DNA from: DASZZX01 sp036260415
GTDB taxonomy: Bacteria > Actinomycetota > Nitriliruptoria > Nitriliruptorales > JAHWKO01
Direction: 5' to 3'
Length of the DNA stretch: 20,929 nt
Assembly (NCBI GenBank): GCA_036260415.1
Contig: DASZZX010000137.1
Coordinates: 1-20,929 of the forward strand
Notes under the pieces: model-generated
The model's input: only the letters and a program-made list of their open reading frames with translations
The model's database searches: none
Told to the model about the DNA's origin: nothing
Part shown: positions 15,459-20,929 of the stretch, piece after piece
Layout of the letters: the number at the start of each line of letters is the position of its first letter
How positions within the stretch are numbered: position 1 is the stretch's first letter
Position numbers and translations under genes: made by a program

Positions 15459-16349
15459 TTGGAGATCGGCGAGCGCCTCGCCGCCTACCTGGCGGGCGAG
15501 CTCCCCGAGGACGAACGTGCGGCCCTCGAGGCCGATCTCGACCGTGACTCGATGCTGCGTGCCCACCTCGACCGCATCCGACGTGCCGATCAGGCGCTCG
15601 CGGGACTGCCGCCGGTGGAACCCCGCGAGGGGTTCTCCGGTCGGCTGCGCGCGGCCGTCGCCGAGGAGCTCGCGGCCCCGGGCGCGCCCCACGACCAGCT
15701 CGCCGACCGGCGATCGCAGGCACGGCGGTCGGCGCCGTGGCGCGCGCTCGGGGCCGCCGCGGCCGCCGCCGCGGTGATCGCGGTGGTGGGGGTCGGCGCT
15801 GGGGTGCTGCTGCGGGGCGGGTCCGACCAGGCTGGCGATGTGACCGCACACGGCGTGGCGCCGGACACCGATGCCGGTCCGGACGTGGTCGTCACCACCA
15901 CTGACAACGACTACGACGACGTGGAGCTGCAGCGGCTGGCGGTGGGCCTGGATCCGTCCGGGGTCGTGCCGCCCGGCCTGGGCGAGGAGCAGGCGGCGCC
16001 GTTGGGCCGCGAGCTCGCCGACGAGCTCGGGCGGTCGGACGCGTCCTCCGACAGCGAGGTCGAGGCCACCTCGGGCGAGGCCGGGGCGGCGGAAGGGGCC
16101 GCCCCCCGGCCCGCCACCACAGAGCCTCCTCAGGACGTGCAGCGCTGCCTCCCGCAGCTGCTCGAGTCCGCATCGAGCCCGCTGATCCCGCTGTACGTCG
16201 AGCTGGCCCGCTACCGCGGCGAACGCGCGATCGTGTACGCGTTCGGCGCTCAGGACCCCGACCGCGGGAGTTACCGGCGTGTCGAGGTGTGGGCGGTGGC
16301 GCGCTCGGACTGCCAGGTCCTGTCCTTCGCGCAGTACGACCGGCCCTGA
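15459..16349 (+). CDS. RskA-like transmembrane anti-sigma factor
   Basis: 296 residues. The N-terminal cytoplasmic part (ERLAAYLAGELPEDERAALE, about 5-24, then a helical stretch to about 50) resembles the sigma-binding domain of RskA-type anti-sigma factors and lacks the HxxxCxxC zinc site of RsrA. A single membrane helix lies at about 97-118. The 178-residue external part has acidic and Gly/Ala-rich stretches and two Cys near the C-terminus (QRCLPQL and RSDCQVL) that could form a disulfide. I chose TTG 15459 because GGAGG (15449-15453) is five bases upstream and the domain starts there; a longer open frame overlaps sigM out of frame. It would hold the SigM-like factor at the membrane, as Rv3912 (RsmA) does. 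Confidence 0.83.
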   Translation: MEIGERLAAYLAGELPEDERAALEADLDRDSMLRAHLDRIRRADQALAGLPPVEPREGFSGRLRAAVAEELAAPGAPHDQLADRRSQARRSAPWRALGAAAAAAAVIAVVGVGAGVLLRGGSDQAGDVTAHGVAPDTDAGPDVVVTTTDNDYDDVELQRLAVGLDPSGVVPPGLGEEQAAPLGRELADELGRSDASSDSEVEATSGEAGAAEGAAPRPATTEPPQDVQRCLPQLLESASSPLIPLYVELARYRGERAIVYAFGAQDPDRGSYRRVEVWAVARSDCQVLSFAQYDRP

Positions 16350-16404
16350 CCAGGCCGTAGGCCAGGAACGGTCCTGCGCGCGACCGGCCGGCCGGGGGCG
16401 CGAC

Positions 16405-16884
16405 TCAGCGGTAGACGATCCACGCTCCGTACGCCGCCGCCGCGTACGACAGCAGCCCCAAGCCACCCGGGAACAACACGCCGAGGAGGAGCCACGCCAC
16501 CTCCACACCGCCCACCGCCAGGCCGAACGCCGCGCCCCGGAACGGTCCGGCACGGTTGCCCTCCGCCCCCCAGTGCACCGCCCGGGCGACGCCGTAGCCG
16601 ACGAAGCCGCTGGCGATCAGGGTGAACCAGCCGCCGCTCACACGGATGAACAGCGACAGCACCAGCCCCAGCCCCACCGCCGCAGCGACGCCGACCGCCA
16701 CCGCCTTCACGACCTGCCGTGGCCGGCCCCGTGCGCGGGCGCCGCGTGTTTGACGGGCACATGCAGGGCACTTCTGACCGACCGCGGTCATGACAGCGCA
16801 GCGGTGGCAGATGGCCTCGCCACAGTTGGAACAGGAGAGACGGGTCTCCTCACCCGGATGGCGGGTACAGGTCGTCACGCCCAT
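16405..16884 (-). CDS. B-box-type zinc-finger membrane protein
   Basis: 159 residues. The N-terminal 45 residues hold eight evenly placed metal ligands: C6, H9, C18, C21, C26, C29, C39, C42, a B-box-like pattern (CTRHP, CSNCGEAICHRC, CPAC). Three or four hydrophobic helices follow (about 57-80, 84-105, 115-140, 142-158). Actinobacteria have such proteins, often as the start of rhomboid proteases; here the rhomboid Ser/His motifs (GxSG and membrane His) are not present, so it is not a protease. It is inverted between the anti-sigma gene and trxB, a place without such a gene in M. tuberculosis. TACCCT lies 8 bases before its ATG. Confidence 0.8.
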   Translation of the reverse strand: MGVTTCTRHPGEETRLSCSNCGEAICHRCAVMTAVGQKCPACARQTRGARARGRPRQVVKAVAVGVAAAVGLGLVLSLFIRVSGGWFTLIASGFVGYGVARAVHWGAEGNRAGPFRGAAFGLAVGGVEVAWLLLGVLFPGGLGLLSYAAAAYGAWIVYR

Positions 16885-16892
16885 CGGACGGG

Positions 16893-16898
16893 AGGGTA
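16893..16898 (-). promoter_or_regulatory. -10-like hexamer for the B-box gene
   Basis: TACCCT on the minus strand, 8 bases before the ATG at 16884, with no ribosome binding site. It is divergent from the trxB promoter 27 bases away. Confidence 0.45.
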
Positions 16899-16924
16899 CC
16901 TGCGGGGCGGCCGTCCGCCCGTGT

Positions 16925-16951
16925 GGAATGTGTCACCCGGGACGCTGGTTG
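16925..16951 (+). promoter_or_regulatory. SigR/SigH-type promoter of trxB
   Basis: GGAAT (16925-16929), exactly 18 bases, then GTTG (16948-16951). This is the known consensus of the disulfide-stress sigma factor SigR of Streptomyces (SigH in mycobacteria), whose regulon includes trxBA. The leader would be about 40 bases and contains the GGAGG used by trxB. Confidence 0.75.
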
Positions 16952-16995
16952 TCCCTGCACGATCCCCCACCATCGTGGCCACCCCTGGAGGAACC

Positions 16996-17982
16996 ATGCC
17001 GCAGCGGAACGCCGACACGTCACGAACCGGCACCCAGGCCGTGCCCCAGACGCGGGACGTCATCATCGTCGGCAGCGGCCCAGCAGGTCTCACGGCCGCG
17101 GTCTACGCGGCGCGCGCTAACCTCGAACCGCTCGTGATCGAGGGCATCCAGGCCGGAGGGCCGACCGGTGGCCAGCTCACACTCACCACAGACGTGGAGA
17201 ACTACCCCGGGTTCGTCGATGGCATCATCGGTCCCGAGCTGATCCGCCAGATGCGCGCGCAGGCCGAGCGCTTCGGCGCCCAGTACCTGACCGAGGACGT
17301 GGACGAGGTCGACCTCACGGTCCGTCCGTTCCGGCTGATCGCCGGTGGTCGGGAGCACTTCGCGCACTCGGTCATCATCGCCACCGGGGCGCGGCCACGC
17401 CGCTTGGAGGTGCCCGGAGAGCGTCGCCTGTGGGGGGCGGGGGTGTCCGCCTGCGCCACCTGCGACGGCTTCTTCTTCCGCGACCGTCACGTGGTGGTGG
17501 TGGGCGGTGGTGACTCCGCGATGGAGGAGGCCACCTTCCTCACGAAGTTCGCCTCCCGCGTGACCGTCGTCCACCGCCGTGACGAGCTGCGGGCGTCCAA
17601 GATCATGCAGGAACGAGCGTTCAAGAACGACCGCATCGAGTTCGTGTGGAACGCGACCGTCGAGGAGATCCTGGGTTCCGACGGGATGGTCAGCGGTGTC
17701 GTCTTGCAGGACACCAAGACCGGTGAGCGCAGTGAGCTCGCCTGTGACGGGGTGTTCCTCGCGATCGGGCACATCCCGAACACCCACCTGTTCGAGGGAC
17801 AGCTCGACGTGGAACCCAACGGCTACCTCGTGGTGAAGGAGCCCGGCACGGCCACCAACGTGCCCGGCGTGTTCGCATGCGGCGACGCGATGGATCCGAT
17901 CTACCGTCAGGCGGTCACAGCCGCGGGCACTGGGTGTCGTGCCGCCATGGACGCCGAGCGCTTCCTGGCCGCGCTCGAGTGA
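16996..17982 (+). CDS. trxB: Thioredoxin reductase (NADPH, FAD)
   Basis: 328 residues. It reduces thioredoxin with NADPH. The FAD loop VIIVGSGPAGLTAAVYAAR is at about 22-40, the redox pair C153/C156 is in SACATCDGFF, the NADPH loop VVVGGGDSAMEEA follows, and HRRDELRASKIMQ is the NADP phosphate-binding region. The C-terminal GVFACGDAMDPIYRQAVTAAG is the second FAD contact. ATG 16996 has GGAGG (16987-16991) and gives a 20-residue N-terminal extension of the usual type. The promoter at 16925 shows that starts upstream of about 16957 cannot be used from it. It is the counterpart of Rv3913. The reading frame continues far upstream only because of high GC. Confidence 0.97.
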   Translation: MPQRNADTSRTGTQAVPQTRDVIIVGSGPAGLTAAVYAARANLEPLVIEGIQAGGPTGGQLTLTTDVENYPGFVDGIIGPELIRQMRAQAERFGAQYLTEDVDEVDLTVRPFRLIAGGREHFAHSVIIATGARPRRLEVPGERRLWGAGVSACATCDGFFFRDRHVVVVGGGDSAMEEATFLTKFASRVTVVHRRDELRASKIMQERAFKNDRIEFVWNATVEEILGSDGMVSGVVLQDTKTGERSELACDGVFLAIGHIPNTHLFEGQLDVEPNGYLVVKEPGTATNVPGVFACGDAMDPIYRQAVTAAGTGCRAAMDAERFLAALE

Positions 17983-17995
17983 CCAGCGACGCTTC

Positions 17996-18051
17996 GCCCG
18001 CGCCCGGACCACGAGCGACACCTGCCCGCGCTCGGATCACGAGCGGCACTT
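17996..18051 (+). repeat. Two tandem 28-bp repeats between trxB and trxA
   Basis: Units 17996-18023 and 18024-18051 are adjacent and match at 24 of 28 positions; all four differences are transitions. A more degenerate third unit can be aligned just before (about 17968-17995), reaching into the trxB stop codon region. Each unit contains CACGAGCG. The repeats lie upstream of the trxA promoter. Confidence 0.65.
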
Positions 18052-18077
18052 GGTGCTGGGCGCTCGGGACGGACCGG

Positions 18078-18103
18078 CTGGAGAGGTGGAATGCCCTCTC
18101 CAG
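18078..18103 (+). terminator. Perfect inverted repeat around the trxA -35 element
   Basis: CTGGAGAGG (18078-18086) and CCTCTCCAG (18095-18103) are exact complements over an 8-base loop, TGGAATGC, which contains the GGAAT of the trxA promoter. As RNA it would be a 9-bp hairpin able to end trxB transcripts; as DNA it could be an operator over the trxA -35 element. Confidence 0.55.
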
Positions 18104-18114
18104 GTACCGTGTTG
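18088..18114 (+). promoter_or_regulatory. SigR/SigH-type promoter of trxA
   Basis: GGAAT (18088-18092), exactly 18 bases, GTTG (18111-18114), identical in form to the trxB promoter. Transcription would start near 18121, about 50 bases before the trxA ATG, which rules out an upstream ATG at 18091. Confidence 0.75.
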
Positions 18115-18171
18115 ACTGGCGAGACGCCGAGCCACATGCCACACCGAGCCACATCCCGAAGAGGAGCGACG

Positions 18172-18495
18172 ATGGCCGTCACCACGGTGACCACCGATCT
18201 CTGGAGGTCCGAGGTGCTCGAGGCCGACAAGCCGGTGCTCGTGGACTTCTGGGCCGAGTGGTGCGGTCCCTGCCGCATGGTTTCACCGATCGTCGACGAG
18301 ATCGGGCGCGAGAACGCCGACAAGCTCAAGGTCGTGAAGCTCAACATCGACGAGAACCCGCAGGTCGCGCGCGACTACGGCATCCTGTCGATCCCCACGC
18401 TCATGGTCCTCCACGGGGGCGAGGTCAGGAAGCGCATGGTCGGCGCCCGCTCCAAGCAGGCCCTGCTGGCCGACCTGCAGGAGTTCCTCGCCTGA
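18172..18495 (+). CDS. trxA: Thioredoxin
   Basis: 107 residues, the standard single-domain thioredoxin. The active site is WCGPC with C31 and C34, in DFWAEWCGPCRMVSP; the cis-proline loop SIPTLMVLHGG follows. It is the electron carrier reduced by the TrxB encoded just before it and serves cytoplasmic disulfide reduction. GAGGAG (18161-18166) fixes ATG 18172, and the promoter placement agrees. It lies 189 bases after trxB with its own stress-type promoter, so the two genes can be induced separately. It is the counterpart of Rv3914 (TrxC). Confidence 0.97.
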   Translation: MAVTTVTTDLWRSEVLEADKPVLVDFWAEWCGPCRMVSPIVDEIGRENADKLKVVKLNIDENPQVARDYGILSIPTLMVLHGGEVRKRMVGARSKQALLADLQEFLA

Positions 18496-18519
18496 GACGG
18501 CTCGTGCCGCTGCCGCGCT

Positions 18520-18551
18520 GACCCACCGCCGGCTCCGGCGGTCCGCGGGTC
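18520..18551 (+). terminator. Terminator-like hairpin after trxA
   Basis: ACCGCCG and CGGCGGT (18525-18542) close a 4-base loop, and GACCC (18520-18524) can pair with GGGTC (18547-18551) outside it. It begins 25 bases after the trxA stop and lies upstream of the amidase promoter. No T-run. Confidence 0.55.
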
Positions 18552-18584
18552 GCGCTCCTCGGTTCGGGCCCCCCAGCCGCCTCG

Positions 18585-18590
18585 TACGCT
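18585..18590 (+). promoter_or_regulatory. -10-like hexamer for the CwlM-like gene
   Basis: TACGCT, 7 bases before the ATG at 18598, without a ribosome binding site. Confidence 0.5.
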
Positions 18591-18597
18591 GCATCGC

Positions 18598-19692
18598 ATG
18601 GAACCGATCGGCCGGGCCTGCGCCGGACCGGCAGTGCGCGACATCCAGACGCGGCTGGCGGAGCTGGGCCACCCGTGCCACGGTGACGACCCGGGCGTCT
18701 TCGGGGCGGCGACCGAGGCCGCGGTCCGCACCTTCCAGCAGGGCCGCGGCCTGACCTCCGACGGTCTGGTCGGTCCTGACACCTGGCGGGCGTTGGTGGA
18801 GTCGGGCCGCTCCCTGGGGGACCGACGCCTCTACCTCACCGACCCGATGCTGCGTGGCGACGACGTGCGCGAGCTGCAGCAGCGTCTCAACCGTCTCGGG
18901 TTCGACGCCGGCTACGTGGACGGCGTGTTCGGTCCACAGACCTCCGAGGCTGTGCGCGACTTCCAGCTGAACGTGGGTCTGCGGGTCGACAGCATCGTGG
19001 GTCACCAGGTCGTCGCCGCCGTCCGTCGTCTGCACCGCCAGCACCAGTCCGCCGCGGCATCCGCCGTCCGCGAGCGCGAGGCTCTGCGCTCCACCTCGCG
19101 CCGACCCTCGCTGGCCGGTGCACGGATCCTGCTGGACGCCGGTCACGGCCCCGACGACCCCGGTGTGTGCGCCCACGGCACCGCCGAGCACGTGGTGTGC
19201 TGGCAGATCGCCAACCGCGTGGAAGGCCGGTTGCTCGCTCGAGGGGTGCACGTCACCCCGTCCCGGGGTCCGGCGACCACACCGTCGGTCTCCGCCCGAG
19301 CGCGGCTGGCGAACGCCGAGAACGTCGATCTGATCCTGTCCATCCACCTCAACGGTTTGGGATCGGCTCGGGCGCGTGGCTGCGCCGGCTACTACTTCGG
19401 TGACGCCCGGTTCGAGAGCGAAGCGGGGCGCCAGCTGGCCCGTCTCGTGGTCGACGCGGTGGTCGAGCGGGTCGGCACCGCACATTGTCGGATCCACCCC
19501 TCCACCGCAGCGCTCCTGCAGGAGTCCCGGGCCCCCGCGGTGGTCGTGGAACCCGGCTTCCTCACCCACCCGGACGAGGGACGCTGGCTCCAGTCGCCCG
19601 CCTACCAGGAGGAGATCGCCACGGCGCTGACCGATGCCGTCGGCCAGTTCGTCACCGGGGACTCCGACGGGGAGGCGACGCCCGCGACCTGA
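18598..19692 (+). CDS. cwlM: CwlM-like protein: two peptidoglycan-binding domains plus Amidase_3
   Basis: 364 residues. Two PG_binding_1 repeats (about 10-68, GVFGAATEAAVRTFQQGRGL; and 83-146, GVFGPQTSEAVRDFQLNVGL) precede an N-acetylmuramoyl-L-alanine amidase fold (about 174-352). The zinc and catalytic residues of Amidase_3 look complete: H183 (DAGHG), E197, H250 (SIHLN), E318 (VVVEPGF). There is no signal peptide, as in mycobacterial CwlM (Rv3915), which works in the cytoplasm as a PknB-phosphorylated activator of MurA rather than as a hydrolase. A short C-terminal tail (GDSDGEATPAT) offers Ser/Thr sites. The gene follows trxA as in mycobacteria. A role as regulator is likely from position and lack of export signal; hydrolase activity is not excluded. 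Confidence 0.9.
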   Translation: MEPIGRACAGPAVRDIQTRLAELGHPCHGDDPGVFGAATEAAVRTFQQGRGLTSDGLVGPDTWRALVESGRSLGDRRLYLTDPMLRGDDVRELQQRLNRLGFDAGYVDGVFGPQTSEAVRDFQLNVGLRVDSIVGHQVVAAVRRLHRQHQSAAASAVREREALRSTSRRPSLAGARILLDAGHGPDDPGVCAHGTAEHVVCWQIANRVEGRLLARGVHVTPSRGPATTPSVSARARLANAENVDLILSIHLNGLGSARARGCAGYYFGDARFESEAGRQLARLVVDAVVERVGTAHCRIHPSTAALLQESRAPAVVVEPGFLTHPDEGRWLQSPAYQEEIATALTDAVGQFVTGDSDGEATPAT

Positions 19693-20347
19693 ACAGCGGA
19701 GCGGTGCGGTGGGGCACAGGAGCCGGTGCCCGCTCCGGCCGACGGGCGAGGCGCGCGAGTGCCTGCTCGAGCGCGTGCTCCAGTGGTTCCGCCCAACGCG
19801 CGATCGAGCGGACGTCCAGGCGCAGCAGGGGGTAGCGGGGATGCTCGCGGTGGACCGCGAAGCCCTCGTGGAGGAGCCAGGTGGCCGGCGCCACACAGGC
19901 GGCATCACGGTGGCGACGATCCCCGTACGCCTCCACCGCCCTGCGTTCGTGGCGAATCGCCTCCTTCACCGCCTGCTGGACCAGCAGACGACCGAGACCC
20001 CCGCTGCGGAACGCTGGTTCGACCCACAGCGTCGCGAGGAACAGCGCGTCGTCGCTCGCACGCGGGACCGGTGCGCGCCGACGGGCGAACGCCTCAGGCG
20101 GACCCAGGAGACACCACCCCGCCACCTCGCCGTCCACCCGCAGGAGGCGACCGGGCACGGTCGTCTCCAACTCGAGCGCACGCCACCAGGCCGCTTTCTG
20201 CACCAGCGGGTCACCGGCGAGCTCGTCCGCGCTCAGCTCGAGGTCGATCGGCCTGGGCATCCCCAGCTCCCAGAACAGGCAACCCTGGCACCGTTCTGGC
20301 AGCGACTCCAGATCGTCGGAGGTCAGCGCGGCGACCTTGCGGCTCAC
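19652..20347 (-). CDS. GNAT family N-acetyltransferase
   Basis: 231 residues. A conserved opening ESLPERCQGCLFWELG (about 13-28) is followed by a GNAT fold: GEVAGWCLLG, then LATLWVEPAFRSGGLGRLLVQ, in which RSGGLG is the acetyl-CoA pyrophosphate loop, and a final AATWLLHEGF-type region (CVAPATWLLHEGF). Related genes stand between cwlM/trxA and parB in many actinobacteria; the substrate is unknown. I chose GTG 20347 because it begins at the conserved part and lies 23 bases after the stop of the small gene upstream; an ATG at 20458 would overlap that gene. The C-terminal end is Arg/Pro-rich and its last 41 bases overlap the end of cwlM tail to tail. Confidence 0.82.
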   Translation of the reverse strand: MSRKVAALTSDDLESLPERCQGCLFWELGMPRPIDLELSADELAGDPLVQKAAWWRALELETTVPGRLLRVDGEVAGWCLLGPPEAFARRRAPVPRASDDALFLATLWVEPAFRSGGLGRLLVQQAVKEAIRHERRAVEAYGDRRHRDAACVAPATWLLHEGFAVHREHPRYPLLRLDVRSIARWAEPLEHALEQALARLARRPERAPAPVPHRTAPLFRSRASPPRRSPR

Positions 20348-20369
20348 CGTCGGCCCGCCCGCGACACGG

Positions 20370-20600
20370 TCAGCGATCGAACGGGCGTGGCCGGTCGGCG
20401 GGCCAGATGGTCCGACGTGGTCCCTCGTCGCGGGGCAGGACCAGCCCGATGGCCGCACCGGCCGCCATGCCGAGGACCAACCCGGTCACCGCTCGCCTCC
20501 AGCCGCCGGGTGCGATCACCCGGCGGACCGGTGGTTCGTCGCCGGTCTGTACGGCGGGTGGACCCGTATGGACCAGGCCCTCCTCGTCGCGCAGGGTCAC
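20370..20600 (-). CDS. Small single-pass membrane protein
   Basis: 76 residues: an acidic start (VTLRDEEGLVHTG), a basic stretch (VRRVIAPGGWRR), one hydrophobic helix (about 41-57, AVTGLVLGMAAGAAIGLVL) and a charged proline-rich end. The positive-inside rule puts the N-terminus in the cytoplasm. GTG 20600 has GGGGAGG about 9 bases upstream; a GTG at 20648 would add 16 residues. It runs into the GNAT gene with a 22-base gap and both are likely in one transcript. I do not recognise a family. Confidence 0.5.
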   Translation of the reverse strand: MTLRDEEGLVHTGPPAVQTGDEPPVRRVIAPGGWRRAVTGLVLGMAAGAAIGLVLPRDEGPRRTIWPADRPRPFDR

Positions 20601-20651
20601 CAGGCCGTCCCTCCCCGCGCCGGTACGCTCGCTGGTGCGGCATCGCACGCG

Positions 20652-20657
20652 ATGCTA
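20652..20657 (-). promoter_or_regulatory. Possible -10 hexamer for the small membrane protein / GNAT pair
   Basis: TAGCAT on the minus strand about 50 bases before the GTG at 20600, leaving room for its ribosome binding site. No -35 element was recognised. Confidence 0.3.
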
Positions 20658-20758
20658 GCCAGCGACGTCGGCACCGCGACGCGGCGGGGCTCGTACGGCA
20701 TCACCGCGAGCCCCGGTGTGGTCGGAGCACGTGACGCTCGCACCCGACGGGGAGAGAC

Positions 20759-20929
20759 GTGCGACTCGACGCCGATCCGTACCTGCGGCGGTACGCGGCG
20801 CGCACCCGGGGCCTGTCCGCCTCCGAGATCCGTGCGCTGTTCGCCGTTGCCTCCCGGCCGGAGGTGGTGAGCCTGGCCGGGGGCATGCCGTTCACGGCCG
20901 CCCTCGACCTGCAGGCGGTCGAGGACGTG
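20759..20929 (+). CDS. PLP-dependent class I aminotransferase (N-terminal part)
   Basis: The first 57 residues, open at the window edge. The segment SASEIRALFAVASRPEVVSLAGGMPF is typical of 2-aminoadipate/aromatic-type class I aminotransferases (LysN-like and the catalytic half of MocR proteins), which begin with this helix and the SLAGGxP substrate loop. The PLP lysine lies outside the window. GTG 20759 is preceded by a GGGGAGA site. Such a gene is often found in this neighbourhood near parAB in streptomycetes, but the exact substrate cannot be told. Confidence 0.85.
   Translation, partial: MRLDADPYLRRYAARTRGLSASEIRALFAVASRPEVVSLAGGMPFTAALDLQAVEDV

Noticed and set aside
16350..16404. Terminator between the anti-sigma and B-box genes
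   Set aside because: Only short stems (4-5 bp) and a self-complementary CCGG run are visible; too weak to call.
14444..16553. Antisense frames over kinase, sigM and anti-sigma
   Set aside because: Low-complexity composition and no motifs; the plus-strand genes are certain.
18091..18171. Longer trxA start at 18091
   Set aside because: It lies between the -35 and -10 elements of the promoter and has no ribosome binding site; thioredoxin homology begins after 18172.
20344..20643. Minus-strand frame starting with ATG 20643
   Set aside because: Arg/Gly/Pro-rich without hydrophobic or conserved parts, although it lies 8 bases after TAGCAT; the overlapping frame with a membrane helix is more credible.

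Overview
The window is about 70% GC, uses GTG and TTG starts freely, and has many GTGA stop/start overlaps. Its gene content points to the Actinomycetota: a DUF5318 protein, inositol-1-phosphate synthase, nickel superoxide dismutase with its protease, and a NUDIX / DUF6049 / SigM / TrxB / TrxA / CwlM series. The mix (a PilT ATPase, a complete Hanks-type kinase where mycobacteria have the MviN-pseudokinase fusion, a TadE-like protein) suggests a deep-branching lineage rather than a mycobacterium or streptomycete. That placement is inference. No rRNA, tRNA, CRISPR array, insertion sequence or oriC was seen.

Layout. 1-69: end of a membrane protein. 188-550 (-): DUF5318 zinc ribbon, divergent from a PadR regulator (879-1547) and ino1 (1562-2719). 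This matches the Rv0049/Rv0047c/Rv0046c arrangement of M. tuberculosis. The DUF5318-padR gap holds a tandem-repeat operator. 2849-4201: MFS exporter. 4413-4847 (-) and 4905-5363 (+): divergent sodN and sodX. 5479-5649 (-): a 56-residue lipoprotein gene. Then a minus-strand block: CCA-adding enzyme (5794-7212) coupled to NDH-2 (7209-8543), PilT (8744-9823) and Dtd (9932-10369). From 10435 the plus strand carries NUDIX hydrolase, DUF6049 protein, TadE-like protein, Ser/Thr kinase, SigM-type ECF factor and RskA-like anti-sigma, mostly overlapping or closely spaced. An inverted B-box membrane protein gene (16405-16884) follows, then trxB, trxA and a CwlM-like amidase. 19652-20600 (-): a GNAT gene and a small membrane-protein gene. 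20759-end: start of a class I aminotransferase.

How the genes fit together. The right half is the conserved redox and cell-envelope neighbourhood found beside gid/parAB in many actinobacteria. Both trxB and trxA have an exact GGAAT-N18-GTTG upstream, the SigR/SigH disulfide-stress promoter. A cytoplasmic CwlM-like amidase homologue and a complete transmembrane kinase lie in the same cluster, which recalls the PknB-CwlM control of peptidoglycan precursor synthesis in mycobacteria. MurJ/MviN, normally part of this cluster, is absent here.

Many genes have a TANNCT hexamer 6-8 bases before the start codon, so leaderless transcription looks common. The most unusual local structures are the repeat operator before padR, and the trxA promoter, whose -35 element sits in the loop of a perfect inverted repeat just after a 28-bp tandem repeat.
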